A DNA stretch of 9,333 bases from an uncultured Anaerocolumna sp. (GTDB lineage: Bacteria > Bacillota > Clostridia > Lachnospirales > Lachnospiraceae): contig CALDJN010000251.1 of the NCBI GenBank assembly GCA_937901695.1, forward strand, positions 1 through 9,333, given 5' to 3'. Under the pieces are notes generated by a model that saw only the letters and a list, made by a program, of their open reading frames with translations, did not search any database and was not told the DNA's origin. The translations under genes and the position numbers were made by a program. Positions 1 through 6,269 of the stretch are shown here, piece after piece. How positions within the stretch are numbered: position 1 is the stretch's first letter; each line of letters begins with the position of its first letter.

Positions 1-951
1 AAAGAAGTAGAAGTAGATGCAGTTTGTGATGGAGAGGAAATATTAATACCGGGTATTATGGAACATGTGGAACGTGCCGGCATTCACTCTGGCGACAGTA
101 TATCCGTATATCCAGCCAAGAGTTTATCCCATGAAATAGAAGAGATAATTGTGGACTATACAAGGAAACTGGCAAGATCTCTGCAAGTTATAGGATTAAT
201 CAATATACAATTTATAGTTTATGAAAATAGAGTATATGTAATAGAAGTAAATCCTCGCTCTAGCAGAACGGTACCTTATATAAGTAAGGTTACTGGAATT
301 CCAATTGTAGATCTTGCTTCTAAAGTAATATTGGGAGCCAGATTATCGGACTTAGGATATGGTACCGGCCTTGCTCCCAAGTCTGAGTATATAGCCATTA
401 AGATGCCAGTATTCTCTTTTGAAAAATTACGTGGTACGGATATCAGCCTTGGGCCGGAGATGAAATCTACTGGTGAATGCTTAGGAATTGCTAAGACATT
501 TAATGAAGCCTTATACAAAGCTTTCTTAGGTGCAGGTGTAAAGCTGCCAAAGCATAAAAAGATGATTATTACCGTAAAAGATGCTGACAAAACGGAAGCT
601 GTTGCAGTTGGAAGACGTTTTCAAGCTTTAGGTTATGAAATCCATGCAACAAAAGGTACCGCTAAAATACTGAATGCAAATGGTGTAAAAGCTATACCGG
701 TTCATAAATTGGATGGAGAGGCACCAACTATATTGGATTTAATATTAGGACACGAAATTGATTTAGTCATTGACACTCCAACCCAAGGCAGGGATAAATC
801 AAGAGACGGTTTCTTAATTCGTCGTACTTCAATAGAAACCGGCGTTACCTGCTTAACCTCCCTTGATACAGCCAATGCTTTGCTCACTAGTCTGGAAAAT
901 GCAGATAAGGATAATATAACCTTGGTGGATATTGCAAAACTGTCATTCTGA
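1..951 (+). CDS. carB: Carbamoyl-phosphate synthase large subunit, 3' part (5' truncated by window)
   Basis: The reading frame is open from base 1, so the ATG at 58 is internal. The 316 visible codons are about 30% of a subunit of roughly 1,070 residues. The enzyme makes carbamoyl phosphate from bicarbonate, ATP and glutamine-derived ammonia, with CarA, for pyrimidine and arginine synthesis in the cytoplasm. Visible are the end of the second ATP-grasp domain (EVDAVCDGE..LIPGIMEHVERAGIHSGDS near the start, IEVNPRSSRTVPY around codons 81-93, LGPEMKSTGE around 150-159) and the C-terminal MGS-like allosteric domain (about codons 187-316, including HATKGTA and IDTPTQGRDKSRDGFLIRR). By homology with E. 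coli, the Q at codon 70, E at 82 and N at 84 are the metal ligands of this half. No truncation is seen before the stop. The last residues (LSF) and the TGA stop lie inside a palindromic repeat starting at 941, so the natural C-terminus was probably altered slightly. Identification is secure. Confidence 0.97.
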   Translation, partial: KEVEVDAVCDGEEILIPGIMEHVERAGIHSGDSISVYPAKSLSHEIEEIIVDYTRKLARSLQVIGLINIQFIVYENRVYVIEVNPRSSRTVPYISKVTGIPIVDLASKVILGARLSDLGYGTGLAPKSEYIAIKMPVFSFEKLRGTDISLGPEMKSTGECLGIAKTFNEALYKAFLGAGVKLPKHKKMIITVKDADKTEAVAVGRRFQALGYEIHATKGTAKILNANGVKAIPVHKLDGEAPTILDLILGHEIDLVIDTPTQGRDKSRDGFLIRRTSIETGVTCLTSLDTANALLTSLENADKDNITLVDIAKLSF

Positions 952-998
952 GCCCAAAGGGCGAAGAATCTCATTTACAAATTGCCATTCTGAGCCTG
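941..998 (+). repeat. Partial copies of the TGTCATTCTGAGCC palindromic element (two left arms)
   Basis: A left arm, TGTCATTCTGAGCC followed by CAAAGGGCGAAGAATCTC, occupies 941-972. A second, shorter one (TGCCATTCTGAGCCTG) occupies 983-998. Neither has the matching right arm, so both are fragments of the complete element at 1150-1224. The first overlaps the end of carB and contributes its stop codon. Inside it, GCCC-AAA-GGGC (952-962) can form a small hairpin. Confidence 0.85.
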
Positions 999-1149
999 TA
1001 AGAGACCACTAAAAAAGTCCTTATTTTCTATAATTATATAAAAGTTAATCCCATAAACCCACATTGTTACGTTGTTAATTTTTATGTTTTATCGAAAAAA
1101 TGACTTTTTCAGCAGTCTCGACTGTAAGACGAAGAACCTATTTCAAAAT

Positions 1150-1224
1150 TGTCATTCTGAGCCTAAAAGGCGAAGAATCCCATTTTCAAGAAGAGATTCT
1201 TCGCCTTGCAGGCTCAGAATGACA
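1150..1224. repeat. Complete 75-bp palindromic element (MITE/REP-like)
   Basis: Two 30-base arms (1150-1179 and 1195-1224) are complementary at about 28 of 30 positions around a 15-base loop. The ends read TGTCATTCTGAGCCT and AGGCTCAGAATGACA, and the inner parts read GGCGAAGAATC and GATTCTTCGCC. Each arm also contains its own small hairpin (GCCT-AAA-AGGC at 1161-1171, GCCT-TGC-AGGC at 1203-1213). Related copies lie at 941-998, about 1115-1140 and 6876-6966. From memory, similar GTCATTCTGAGC...GAAGAATC repeats are scattered through many bacterial genomes and generate spurious short ORFs. No transposase is present, so any mobility would be in trans. It may also end transcription of the two converging genes. 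Confidence 0.88.
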
Positions 1225-1300
1225 AGCTTTCACAGTAATGATACGCTTTTACAGTAATGACAAGCTTTCACAGTAATGACACGCTTTCATAGAAATGACA
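1219..1300. repeat. Tandem array, 19-bp unit, four copies plus a partial
   Basis: Units start at 1219, 1238, 1257 and 1276, with consensus ATGACAAGCTTTCACAGTA, then a final ATGACA at 1295-1300. Copies differ by one to four bases. The first six bases coincide with the terminal ATGACA of the palindromic element, and the array stops two bases before the ATPase stop codon. There are no spacers, so this is a minisatellite and not a CRISPR array. Confidence 0.9.
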
Positions 1301-1302
1301 AA

Positions 1303-3993
1303 TTAATCAATTATTTCAATATTGTCTGTTTGCTTCTTCTTTTTTTCTGAAACCCTCATAAATATCTTAATGATTTCATTTACAATAAGTGGAATTAAAG
1401 CAAATCCAATAACAATTCCCCAGTCATTAAGTGGTAAATTGTGTACTTTAAATGCACTTGCTAAGGCCGGAATAGAAATAACAATTGCTTGAAGTATGAA
1501 TCCAACTACAATGGCACCGATTAATTTCATGTTAGTGAATAAACCAACTTGTAAAATGGATTTTGTTGAATTTCTTATGGATAAGGAGTAGAACAATTGG
1601 GAAGTTGCAAGTACAACAAATGCCATTGTTCTAGCATACATTAATTGTGCTTCAGTAGGATTTCCGGCACCAAATACATATCCACGCCCTGTTAAACCAA
1701 AATAGAAAGCAAGTAATGTGAGAGTACCGATTAGTATACCACCAATTGCCGCTTTGGCGCCTGCACCTCTGGCGAAAAAGCTTTCCTTAGGCTCTCTTGG
1801 TCTTTCCTTCATAACATCTTTATCACCTGGGTCAACACCTAATGCAATAGCTGGCAGTGCGTCAGTGATTAAGTTAATCCAAAGAATCTGAGTAGCTGTT
1901 AATGGAACTGGCCATTTGAAGATGATGGATAGTAATACAGTAATAACCTCACCTAAATTACAGGATAGTAAGAAAATAACAGCTTTCTTAATGTTATTAT
2001 AGATGTTTCTTCCTTCTTCAATAGCATTTACGATAGTTGAAAAGTTATCATCTGTTAAAATCATATCACTGGCACCCTTAGCAACATCCGTACCGGTAAT
2101 ACCCATAGCAACACCGATATCTGCATATTTTAAGGATGGAGCATCGTTTACACCGTCTCCTGTCATGGAAACAATATTTCCATGAGCTTTAAATGCTTTT
2201 ACAATTTTAACCTTATGCTCTGGTGAAACTCTGGCAAATACTCTGTAATTATTAATTTTTTCAGAGAATTCTTTATCGGATAATTCATCAATTTCAGCAC
2301 CAGTTAAACTTTGCTCAATTGATTCTGCAATACCTAATTCTTTTGCAATCGCAACAGCGGTATTCTTGTGGTCACCTGTAATCATAATAGGAGTAATACC
2401 TGCAAGTTTTGCTTCTTTAATGGAATCTTTAACTTCCAGTCTGGGAGGGTCAATCATACCAACAATACCGATTATAGTTAAATCTTTTTCCATATCTTCA
2501 GGAGCAATCATACTTGTTGTATCTTTGTAAGCAACACCAAGAACTCTTAGTGCGGCATCAGACATTTCTTCGGTTTTCTTTAATAAATCAGCTTTGAATT
2601 CTTCTGTTAATCGAACTACTTTACCATCAACTAGTATAGTAGTAGATATCTTTAATAAGTTATCAATAGCGCCTTTCGTATGAACTCTGTAACCGGAACC
2701 TTCTACATTTAGGGTTGACATTAACTTTCTATCAGAATCAAATGGGTTTTCAGAAACTCTCTTATGATTTGCATTTAAATCATTTTTCTTCATATTGTAT
2801 TTTTCCCCTAATACAATAAGTGCAATTTCAGTAGGGTCTCCGGTTCCTTCTCCATTTTCATAAGTAGCATCAGAACATAGCACTAAAGAGCGAATTAATT
2901 CTGACTCATCGTTAGTAGGATTCAGATTTTCACCAGTTACGGAAACATCCTTTAAATTTCCAATCGTATAATTCTTTACAACCGTCATCTTGTTTTGAGT
3001 TAAGGTACCTGTTTTATCAGAACAAATAATATTAACAGAACCAAGGGTTTCAACTGCAGGAAGTTTCTTAACAATTGCATTGATTTTAGACATTTTTGTA
3101 ACACCTAATGCTAAAACTATAGCAACGATAGCAGCTAGACCTTCTGGAATAGCAGCTACGGCTAAACTAATTGCTGTTAAGAACATTTCAAATAAATTTC
3201 TGCCTTGTAAAAGAGCAATACCAAAGATAAGAACACAGATACCAATACATAAATACCCGAGGACTTTTCCTAATTCCTCCAGACGTTTTTGCAATGGAGT
3301 CAATTCGTCGTTATCTTCATCTAAAATCTTAGCAATGGTACCAATTTCTGTTTCCATAGCAGTAGCTACCACAACACCTTCGCCTCTGCCATAAGTAACA
3401 AGGGTGGACATAAAAGCCATATTTGTCTTATCACCAATTGGTGTTTTTGAATCTGCATGTATATCATCTGCATCTTTGGTGGAAGGTACAGATTCACCGG
3501 TAAGTGCAGATTCTTCGATTTGAAGATTTGCACTTTCTAATAAACGCAAATCAGCAGGAATAAATCTACCTGCATCTAATATAATAATATCACCAGGGAC
3601 AACTTCATCGGAATTAATTTCTTTGACTTCTCCATCACGTCTAACCAGTGATTTGGGGGTGGTCATTTTCTGAAGGGCTTCTACCGCTTTTTCTGCCTTA
3701 GCTTCCTGAACGACACCGATAATTGCATTTATTAGTACAACTATAAGGATTATAATAGCATCAACATATTCTCCAATAAATATTGTGATAACAGCGGCTG
3801 CTAATAGCACATAAATTAACATATCTTTAAGTTGTGCAAAGAAAAGGGTAATTAGACTTTTCTTTGGTTTTCCCTTCAACTTATTAGGACCATATTTCTC
3901 AAGTCTTGCTTTCGCTTCTTGAGTGGTTAGTCCAGTGGAAGGATTGACATTCAACTCTTTTGTAACGTCATCTTTTGATTTCGAAAACCACAT
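1303..3993 (-). CDS. Calcium-translocating P-type ATPase (P2-type, SERCA/PMCA-like)
   Basis: This complete 896-residue pump exports Ca2+ across the cytoplasmic membrane at the cost of ATP. In order it has an N-terminal cation-ATPase domain (about 1-50), TM1-2 (about 57-96), an actuator loop with TGES (165-168), TM3-4 with the PEGL ion-site motif (283-286), the phosphorylation motif DKTGTLT with catalytic D326, a nucleotide domain (DPTE 386-389, KGA 440-442), the hinge GDGVNDAP (612-619) and TM5-10. Ion-site residues are N679 and E682 in TM5 and N707, T710 and D711 in TM6, the Ca2+-ATPase pattern. In TM8 the second-site glutamate of SERCA aligns with Q799, as in plasma-membrane pumps. The start is supported by AGAGAGGTG seven bases upstream. 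It is transcribed alone: a terminator-like hairpin separates it from the gene upstream. Mn2+ or other divalent transport cannot be excluded, but Ca2+ is the best call. Confidence 0.95.
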   Translation of the reverse strand: MWFSKSKDDVTKELNVNPSTGLTTQEAKARLEKYGPNKLKGKPKKSLITLFFAQLKDMLIYVLLAAAVITIFIGEYVDAIIILIVVLINAIIGVVQEAKAEKAVEALQKMTTPKSLVRRDGEVKEINSDEVVPGDIIILDAGRFIPADLRLLESANLQIEESALTGESVPSTKDADDIHADSKTPIGDKTNMAFMSTLVTYGRGEGVVVATAMETEIGTIAKILDEDNDELTPLQKRLEELGKVLGYLCIGICVLIFGIALLQGRNLFEMFLTAISLAVAAIPEGLAAIVAIVLALGVTKMSKINAIVKKLPAVETLGSVNIICSDKTGTLTQNKMTVVKNYTIGNLKDVSVTGENLNPTNDESELIRSLVLCSDATYENGEGTGDPTEIALIVLGEKYNMKKNDLNANHKRVSENPFDSDRKLMSTLNVEGSGYRVHTKGAIDNLLKISTTILVDGKVVRLTEEFKADLLKKTEEMSDAALRVLGVAYKDTTSMIAPEDMEKDLTIIGIVGMIDPPRLEVKDSIKEAKLAGITPIMITGDHKNTAVAIAKELGIAESIEQSLTGAEIDELSDKEFSEKINNYRVFARVSPEHKVKIVKAFKAHGNIVSMTGDGVNDAPSLKYADIGVAMGITGTDVAKGASDMILTDDNFSTIVNAIEEGRNIYNNIKKAVIFLLSCNLGEVITVLLSIIFKWPVPLTATQILWINLITDALPAIALGVDPGDKDVMKERPREPKESFFARGAGAKAAIGGILIGTLTLLAFYFGLTGRGYVFGAGNPTEAQLMYARTMAFVVLATSQLFYSLSIRNSTKSILQVGLFTNMKLIGAIVVGFILQAIVISIPALASAFKVHNLPLNDWGIVIGFALIPLIVNEIIKIFMRVSEKKKKQTDNIEIID

Positions 3994-4163
3994 AGAAACA
4001 CCTCTCTAATTTTGTTTTTTGTTAAATAAAATTAATTAAAGAAAGTTATACTACATTATTCTTCCTTTAAATTAATTTCTTTATACTGATTTATCAATTT
4101 TACTATAATTGCGGGGAGGAGTAAATAAGACGAAGATTAGAAATAGATTAAAAAATCAAAGAG

Positions 4164-4196
4164 AGGGTCTGTTGCAAAGGATTATGCAACAGCCCT
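4164..4196 (-). terminator. Hairpin terminator downstream of the HMA-like gene
   Basis: GGGTCTGTTGCA (4165-4176) pairs with TGCAACAGCCC (4185-4195) around an eight-base loop, with one bulged T. On the minus strand it is followed by TCTCTTTGATTTTTT, so it can end transcription of the 67-residue gene whose stop is about 44 bases upstream. The arm sequence recurs as a single arm at 6977-6988, suggesting a second small dispersed palindrome. Confidence 0.65.
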
Positions 4197-4239
4197 AATA
4201 GTAAATGTTATTGAATTCATATTAACTATACAGTAATAT

Positions 4240-4443
4240 TTATTCAATTTTACATCCTACATGTTCAATACCATCTCTAATTTCATTTTCATTAGTGGAA
4301 TCATTATAACCAACTTCTATAGAACCTCTACCTAAATCAACATTAATTTTATGAACTCCATCAATTTCGCTTAAGACGTGCTTGACTTGAGTTTTTACAG
4401 TATTATTTAGTAGTCCGGATACATTATAGTGTACTCTGTTCAT
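4240..4443 (-). CDS. Small HMA-like (ferredoxin-fold) protein lacking the CxxC metal motif
   Basis: This 67-residue cytoplasmic protein has the outline of a heavy-metal-associated domain, the fold of CopZ-type copper chaperones. The GMxCxxC loop position reads SGLLNNTVK (9-17), followed by an LSEIDGVHKINVDLGRGSIEVGY helix-turn-strand stretch (24-46) and the final IRDGIEHVGCKIE (55-67), which matches the usual lxxaIexaGyxv ending. The two metal-binding cysteines are replaced by N and V. The only cysteine is C64, near the end, so classical Cu(I) binding is unlikely. The start is well supported by AGGAGGG five bases upstream. It lies upstream of the Ca2+-ATPase on the same strand but is separated by a likely terminator, so a shared function is speculative. 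Fold assignment is good; function is unknown. Confidence 0.8.
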   Translation of the reverse strand: MNRVHYNVSGLLNNTVKTQVKHVLSEIDGVHKINVDLGRGSIEVGYNDSTNENEIRDGIEHVGCKIE

Positions 4444-4518
4444 AAGACCCTCCTATTGAAATGCAGATTGGTGAACAATAATAGGATTCGTATTATATGT
4501 TATTTTTATGATGGGAAT

Positions 4519-4527
4519 ATTATAGCA
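4519..4527 (-). promoter_or_regulatory. Possible extended -10 promoter for the HMA-like gene
   Basis: The minus strand reads TGCTATAAT here, a consensus extended -10 element, about 76 bases upstream of the ATG. The -35 position (TTCATT, 4542-4547) is poor and falls inside the 16-bp tandem array. A second TATAAT lies closer to the gene at 4492-4497, without a recognisable -35. Confidence 0.4.
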
Positions 4528-4536
4528 TTACATTAA

Positions 4537-4599
4537 TATATAATGAAAATAGTATATAACGAAAATAGTATATAATGAAAATAGTATATAATTAAAATT
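4537..4599. repeat. AT-rich tandem array, 16-bp unit, three copies plus a partial
   Basis: Units start at 4537, 4553, 4569 and 4585, with consensus TATATAATGAAAATAG. One C replaces T in copy two, and the fourth copy degrades into AT-rich sequence. The array sits between the UPF0316 terminator and the start of the HMA-like gene, overlapping that gene's likely -35 region. Confidence 0.85.
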
Positions 4600-4622
4600 T
4601 AAAAATATTTATTTACTAAGGT

Positions 4623-4663
4623 GTAAAAAATAAATGGTTCCCGAAATAATTATCAGGGACCAT
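4623..4663 (-). terminator. Rho-independent terminator of the UPF0316 gene
   Basis: GGGACCAT at 4656-4663 pairs with ATGGTTCCC at 4634-4642 (one bulge) around a 13-base loop. On the minus strand the stem runs into TTATTTTTTACACC. It lies about 33 bases past the stop codon of the UPF0316 gene and ends its transcript before the 16-bp array. Confidence 0.78.
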
Positions 4664-4695
4664 CATATTCTTTACGATCTATTAAATTATGTATG

Positions 4696-5229
4696 TTACT
4701 TTTTAATATATCCACCTTTTAGAGTTTTAACATCATTTACAATGATTACAGCGTTTTCCAAATGTGAATGTATGATTTCCATGGCTTCTGGTATACGTTT
4801 ACGAAGCAGATGAAGTACCATTAAATCTCTTTCTCCATCTTTACCTTGCCCTTTTATTATAGTAACGGCAAAATCATTTTGTCTTAAATCATCTAACAAC
4901 ACATGACTCTGTTCATTGTTTGATACAATTATTTGAATAGAACTTAGACCAAAAGCTAATTTATTTTCCAGCCAGGAGCCTAAATAGTTACCTATGGCAA
5001 ATGCTAATGCAAAAACAATAACTCGCAATATATCATCTTGAAATCCTTCTAGAACTGTTCCGGTAATAAACAACCATATTAAAATCTCAAAAAATGCTAT
5101 AATTGACCCAATTTTTTTCTCTCCACGGTTTATTAATACAACCCGGACAGTTGCAACGGTTACCTCCAAGATTTTTCCAAAGAAAATAATGAAATAAATC
5201 CATATACCTGCATTATCTAAGAAATTCAT
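4696..5229 (-). CDS. UPF0316 membrane protein (DUF5698 + DUF2179), YebE-like
   Basis: This complete 177-residue protein has three predicted membrane segments (about 7-29, 42-60 and 66-85) and a C-terminal soluble domain (about 95-177). The segment EVTVATVRVVLINRGEKK (22-39), followed by a hydrophobic FFEILIWLF stretch and GNYLGSWLENKLAFG (80-94), is the hallmark of the UPF0316 family. The C-terminal part (VTIIKGQGKDGERDLM...RKRIPEAMEII) is a DUF2179 domain of the kind also found at the end of YitT-type membrane proteins, and is thought to adopt a PII-like ferredoxin fold. The biochemical role of the family is not established as far as I know. The start has GGGGTGG five to six bases upstream. 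It appears monocistronic, with its own terminator at 4623-4663. Confidence 0.92.
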   Translation of the reverse strand: MNFLDNAGIWIYFIIFFGKILEVTVATVRVVLINRGEKKIGSIIAFFEILIWLFITGTVLEGFQDDILRVIVFALAFAIGNYLGSWLENKLAFGLSSIQIIVSNNEQSHVLLDDLRQNDFAVTIIKGQGKDGERDLMVLHLLRKRIPEAMEIIHSHLENAVIIVNDVKTLKGGYIKK

Positions 5230-5317
5230 AAAACCACCCCATTCTCTTCAAAAATATATCGTAGTTATTTAGTCACATCAGGGAAGCCCCCCACTTTGTA
5301 AGCTTGGGTAACTCTCT

Positions 5318-5436
5318 GCACGAACTTGCCACGGGCACGAACTTGCCACAGGTACGAACTTACCACAGGCACGAACTTGTAACGGGCATGAACTTGCCAT
5401 AGGTATGAACTTGCCACAGGCATAAACTTGCCATAG
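5318..5436. repeat. GC-richer tandem array, 17-bp unit, seven copies
   Basis: Seven contiguous units start at 5318, 5335, 5352, 5369, 5386, 5403 and 5420, with consensus GCACGAACTTGCCACAG. Variants include GTACGAACTTACCACAG, and the later copies have T in place of the first CG. The array is markedly richer in G and C than the surrounding AT-rich DNA. Its last unit runs into GGCAAGTGGG, making a perfect 7-bp stem with a 3-base loop (5426-5442). The minus-strand ORF across it gives a 17-residue protein periodicity, explained by the 51-bp repeat of three units; it lacks a ribosome binding site. Confidence 0.92.
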
Positions 5437-5564
5437 GCAAGTGGGAATATCTACTTTGACATACATAATAACATAAAGGGATATTAATGGCTATCATTAA
5501 TTTAAGAGTTAATTTAATTAATTTAATAGGAATTTAATAGGAAAATAAAATATTTGATTCTGGG

Positions 5565-5593
5565 TTGTAAATTATGAAAATATACAATATAAT
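5565..5593 (+). promoter_or_regulatory. Probable sigma-A promoter of the dedA-GNAT operon
   Basis: TTGTAA (5565-5570) and a perfect TATAAT (5588-5593) are separated by 17 bases. This predicts a transcript start near 5600 and a short leader of about 28 bases before the DedA-family ATG. Confidence 0.6.
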
Positions 5594-5627
5594 TAATTGA
5601 ATTGATAGAAAACAGAGGAGCTTATTT

Positions 5628-6251
5628 ATGCAGGACTGGATTATTAATATTATGGATAAGTTTGGATATTTAGGAATATCCATGTTAATTATGTTAGAAA
5701 ATATATTTCCGCCAATACCTTCTGAAGTAATATTAACTTTTGGTGGATTTATGACAACATATACAAAGTTACAAGCTTGGGGAGTAGTGGTAGCATCTAC
5801 CATAGGATCTTTACTTGGTGCAGTTGTTTTATATGGTGTAGGACGAATTTTATCGGCAGAACGTCTAGGCAGAATTCTAGATGGAAAAGTTGGTCAGATA
5901 CTGCATTTTCATAAAGAAGATGTATACAGTGCCTGCGACTGGTTTAATAGTAAAGGAAAAAGTACTGTTTTATTTTGCAGGTGTATACCGATTGTCCGTA
6001 GTTTAATATCTATACCTGCAGGAATGGCAAATATGAAATTTGGTATATTTATGATATTTACCACCATTGGATCACTTGTATGGAATACAGTATTGGTAAC
6101 TTTAGGTGTGGTAGCCAGTGCTTCTTGGGAAAAGATAGTGGAGGGAACTAATACGGTTACCCAAATTACCATTATTGTTTTGATTGTTATTTTCCTTATT
6201 AGTGCATTTTTATTCATTAAAAATAGATTTCTTAAAGATGATGATAAATAA
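5628..6251 (+). CDS. DedA-family membrane protein (VTT/SNARE-associated domain)
   Basis: This complete 207-residue integral membrane protein has ENIFPPIPSEVILTFGG (24-40), the conserved DedA re-entrant-loop region with acidic E24 and E33, an intermediate segment GSLLGAVVLYGVGR (60-73), then FCRCIPIVRSLISIPAGMANMKFGIF (116-141) with the conserved R118 and R124, and GSLVWN (148-153). A hydrophobic C-terminal segment (about 179-197) precedes a charged tail. DedA proteins move lipids or lipid carriers across the cytoplasmic membrane; some Bacillus members recycle undecaprenyl phosphate or move phosphatidylethanolamine. Which lipid this one handles cannot be read from the sequence. The start has AGAGGAG about seven bases upstream. 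It is the first gene of an operon with the acetyltransferase gene 18 bases downstream. Confidence 0.94.
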   Translation: MQDWIINIMDKFGYLGISMLIMLENIFPPIPSEVILTFGGFMTTYTKLQAWGVVVASTIGSLLGAVVLYGVGRILSAERLGRILDGKVGQILHFHKEDVYSACDWFNSKGKSTVLFCRCIPIVRSLISIPAGMANMKFGIFMIFTTIGSLVWNTVLVTLGVVASASWEKIVEGTNTVTQITIIVLIVIFLISAFLFIKNRFLKDDDK

Positions 6252-6269
6252 TTTAAAGGGGGAAAAATT

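Larger units (their letters stand above)
952..1302. other. Convergent intergenic region between carB and the Ca2+-ATPase
   Basis: These 351 bases hold no credible gene. They contain the partial repeat arms at 941-998, AT-rich sequence at about 1010-1090, a diverged arm copy at about 1115-1140 (CTCGACTGTAAGACGAAGAA), a complete palindromic element at 1150-1224 and a 19-bp tandem array at 1219-1300. No classic hairpin plus T-tract terminator for carB is visible. The long palindrome may serve both converging genes. Confidence 0.8.
5230..5627. other. Divergent intergenic region between UPF0316 and dedA-family genes
   Basis: This 398-base region holds no credible gene. It contains a 17-bp tandem array (5318-5436) flanked by a 7-bp inverted repeat (CCCACTT at 5290-5296, AAGTGGG at 5439-5445), a TTAATTTAA-rich stretch at about 5490-5545, and a probable plus-strand promoter at 5565-5593. 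No convincing minus-strand promoter for the UPF0316 gene stood out. Confidence 0.75.

Noticed and set aside
1072..1257. 61-codon plus-strand ORF (CHSEPKRRRIP...RDSSPCRLRMTS)
   Set aside because: It is a translation of the palindromic element and tandem array. It has no ribosome binding site, and such ORFs are typical artefacts of this repeat family.
3994..4140. Metal-sensing riboswitch (yybP-ykoY type) or strong promoter before the Ca2+-ATPase
   Set aside because: The minus strand here is AT-rich with only weak -10-like words (TATAAC at 4045-4050). No conserved riboswitch core was found, and the GGGGAGGAG string is on the opposite strand.
4164..4196. Insertion sequence end (IS6-like CTGTTGCAAAG)
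   Set aside because: The similarity is only about a dozen bases with no transposase or second end in range. The hairpin is better explained as a terminator or small palindrome.
5318..5436. CRISPR-like array
   Set aside because: The units are contiguous with no spacers and are only 17 bp long; no cas genes are present.
5278..5466. 62-codon minus-strand ORF with a 17-residue repeat (CGKF..PVASSCP)
   Set aside because: It only reflects the 17-bp array read in three frames. There is no Shine-Dalgarno sequence before its ATG.
5456..5485. TTGACA at 5456 as -35 of a second dedA promoter
   Set aside because: The best -10 at 18-bp spacing is GATATT, a poor match. The TTGTAA/TATAAT pair at 5565-5593 is better placed and better matched.
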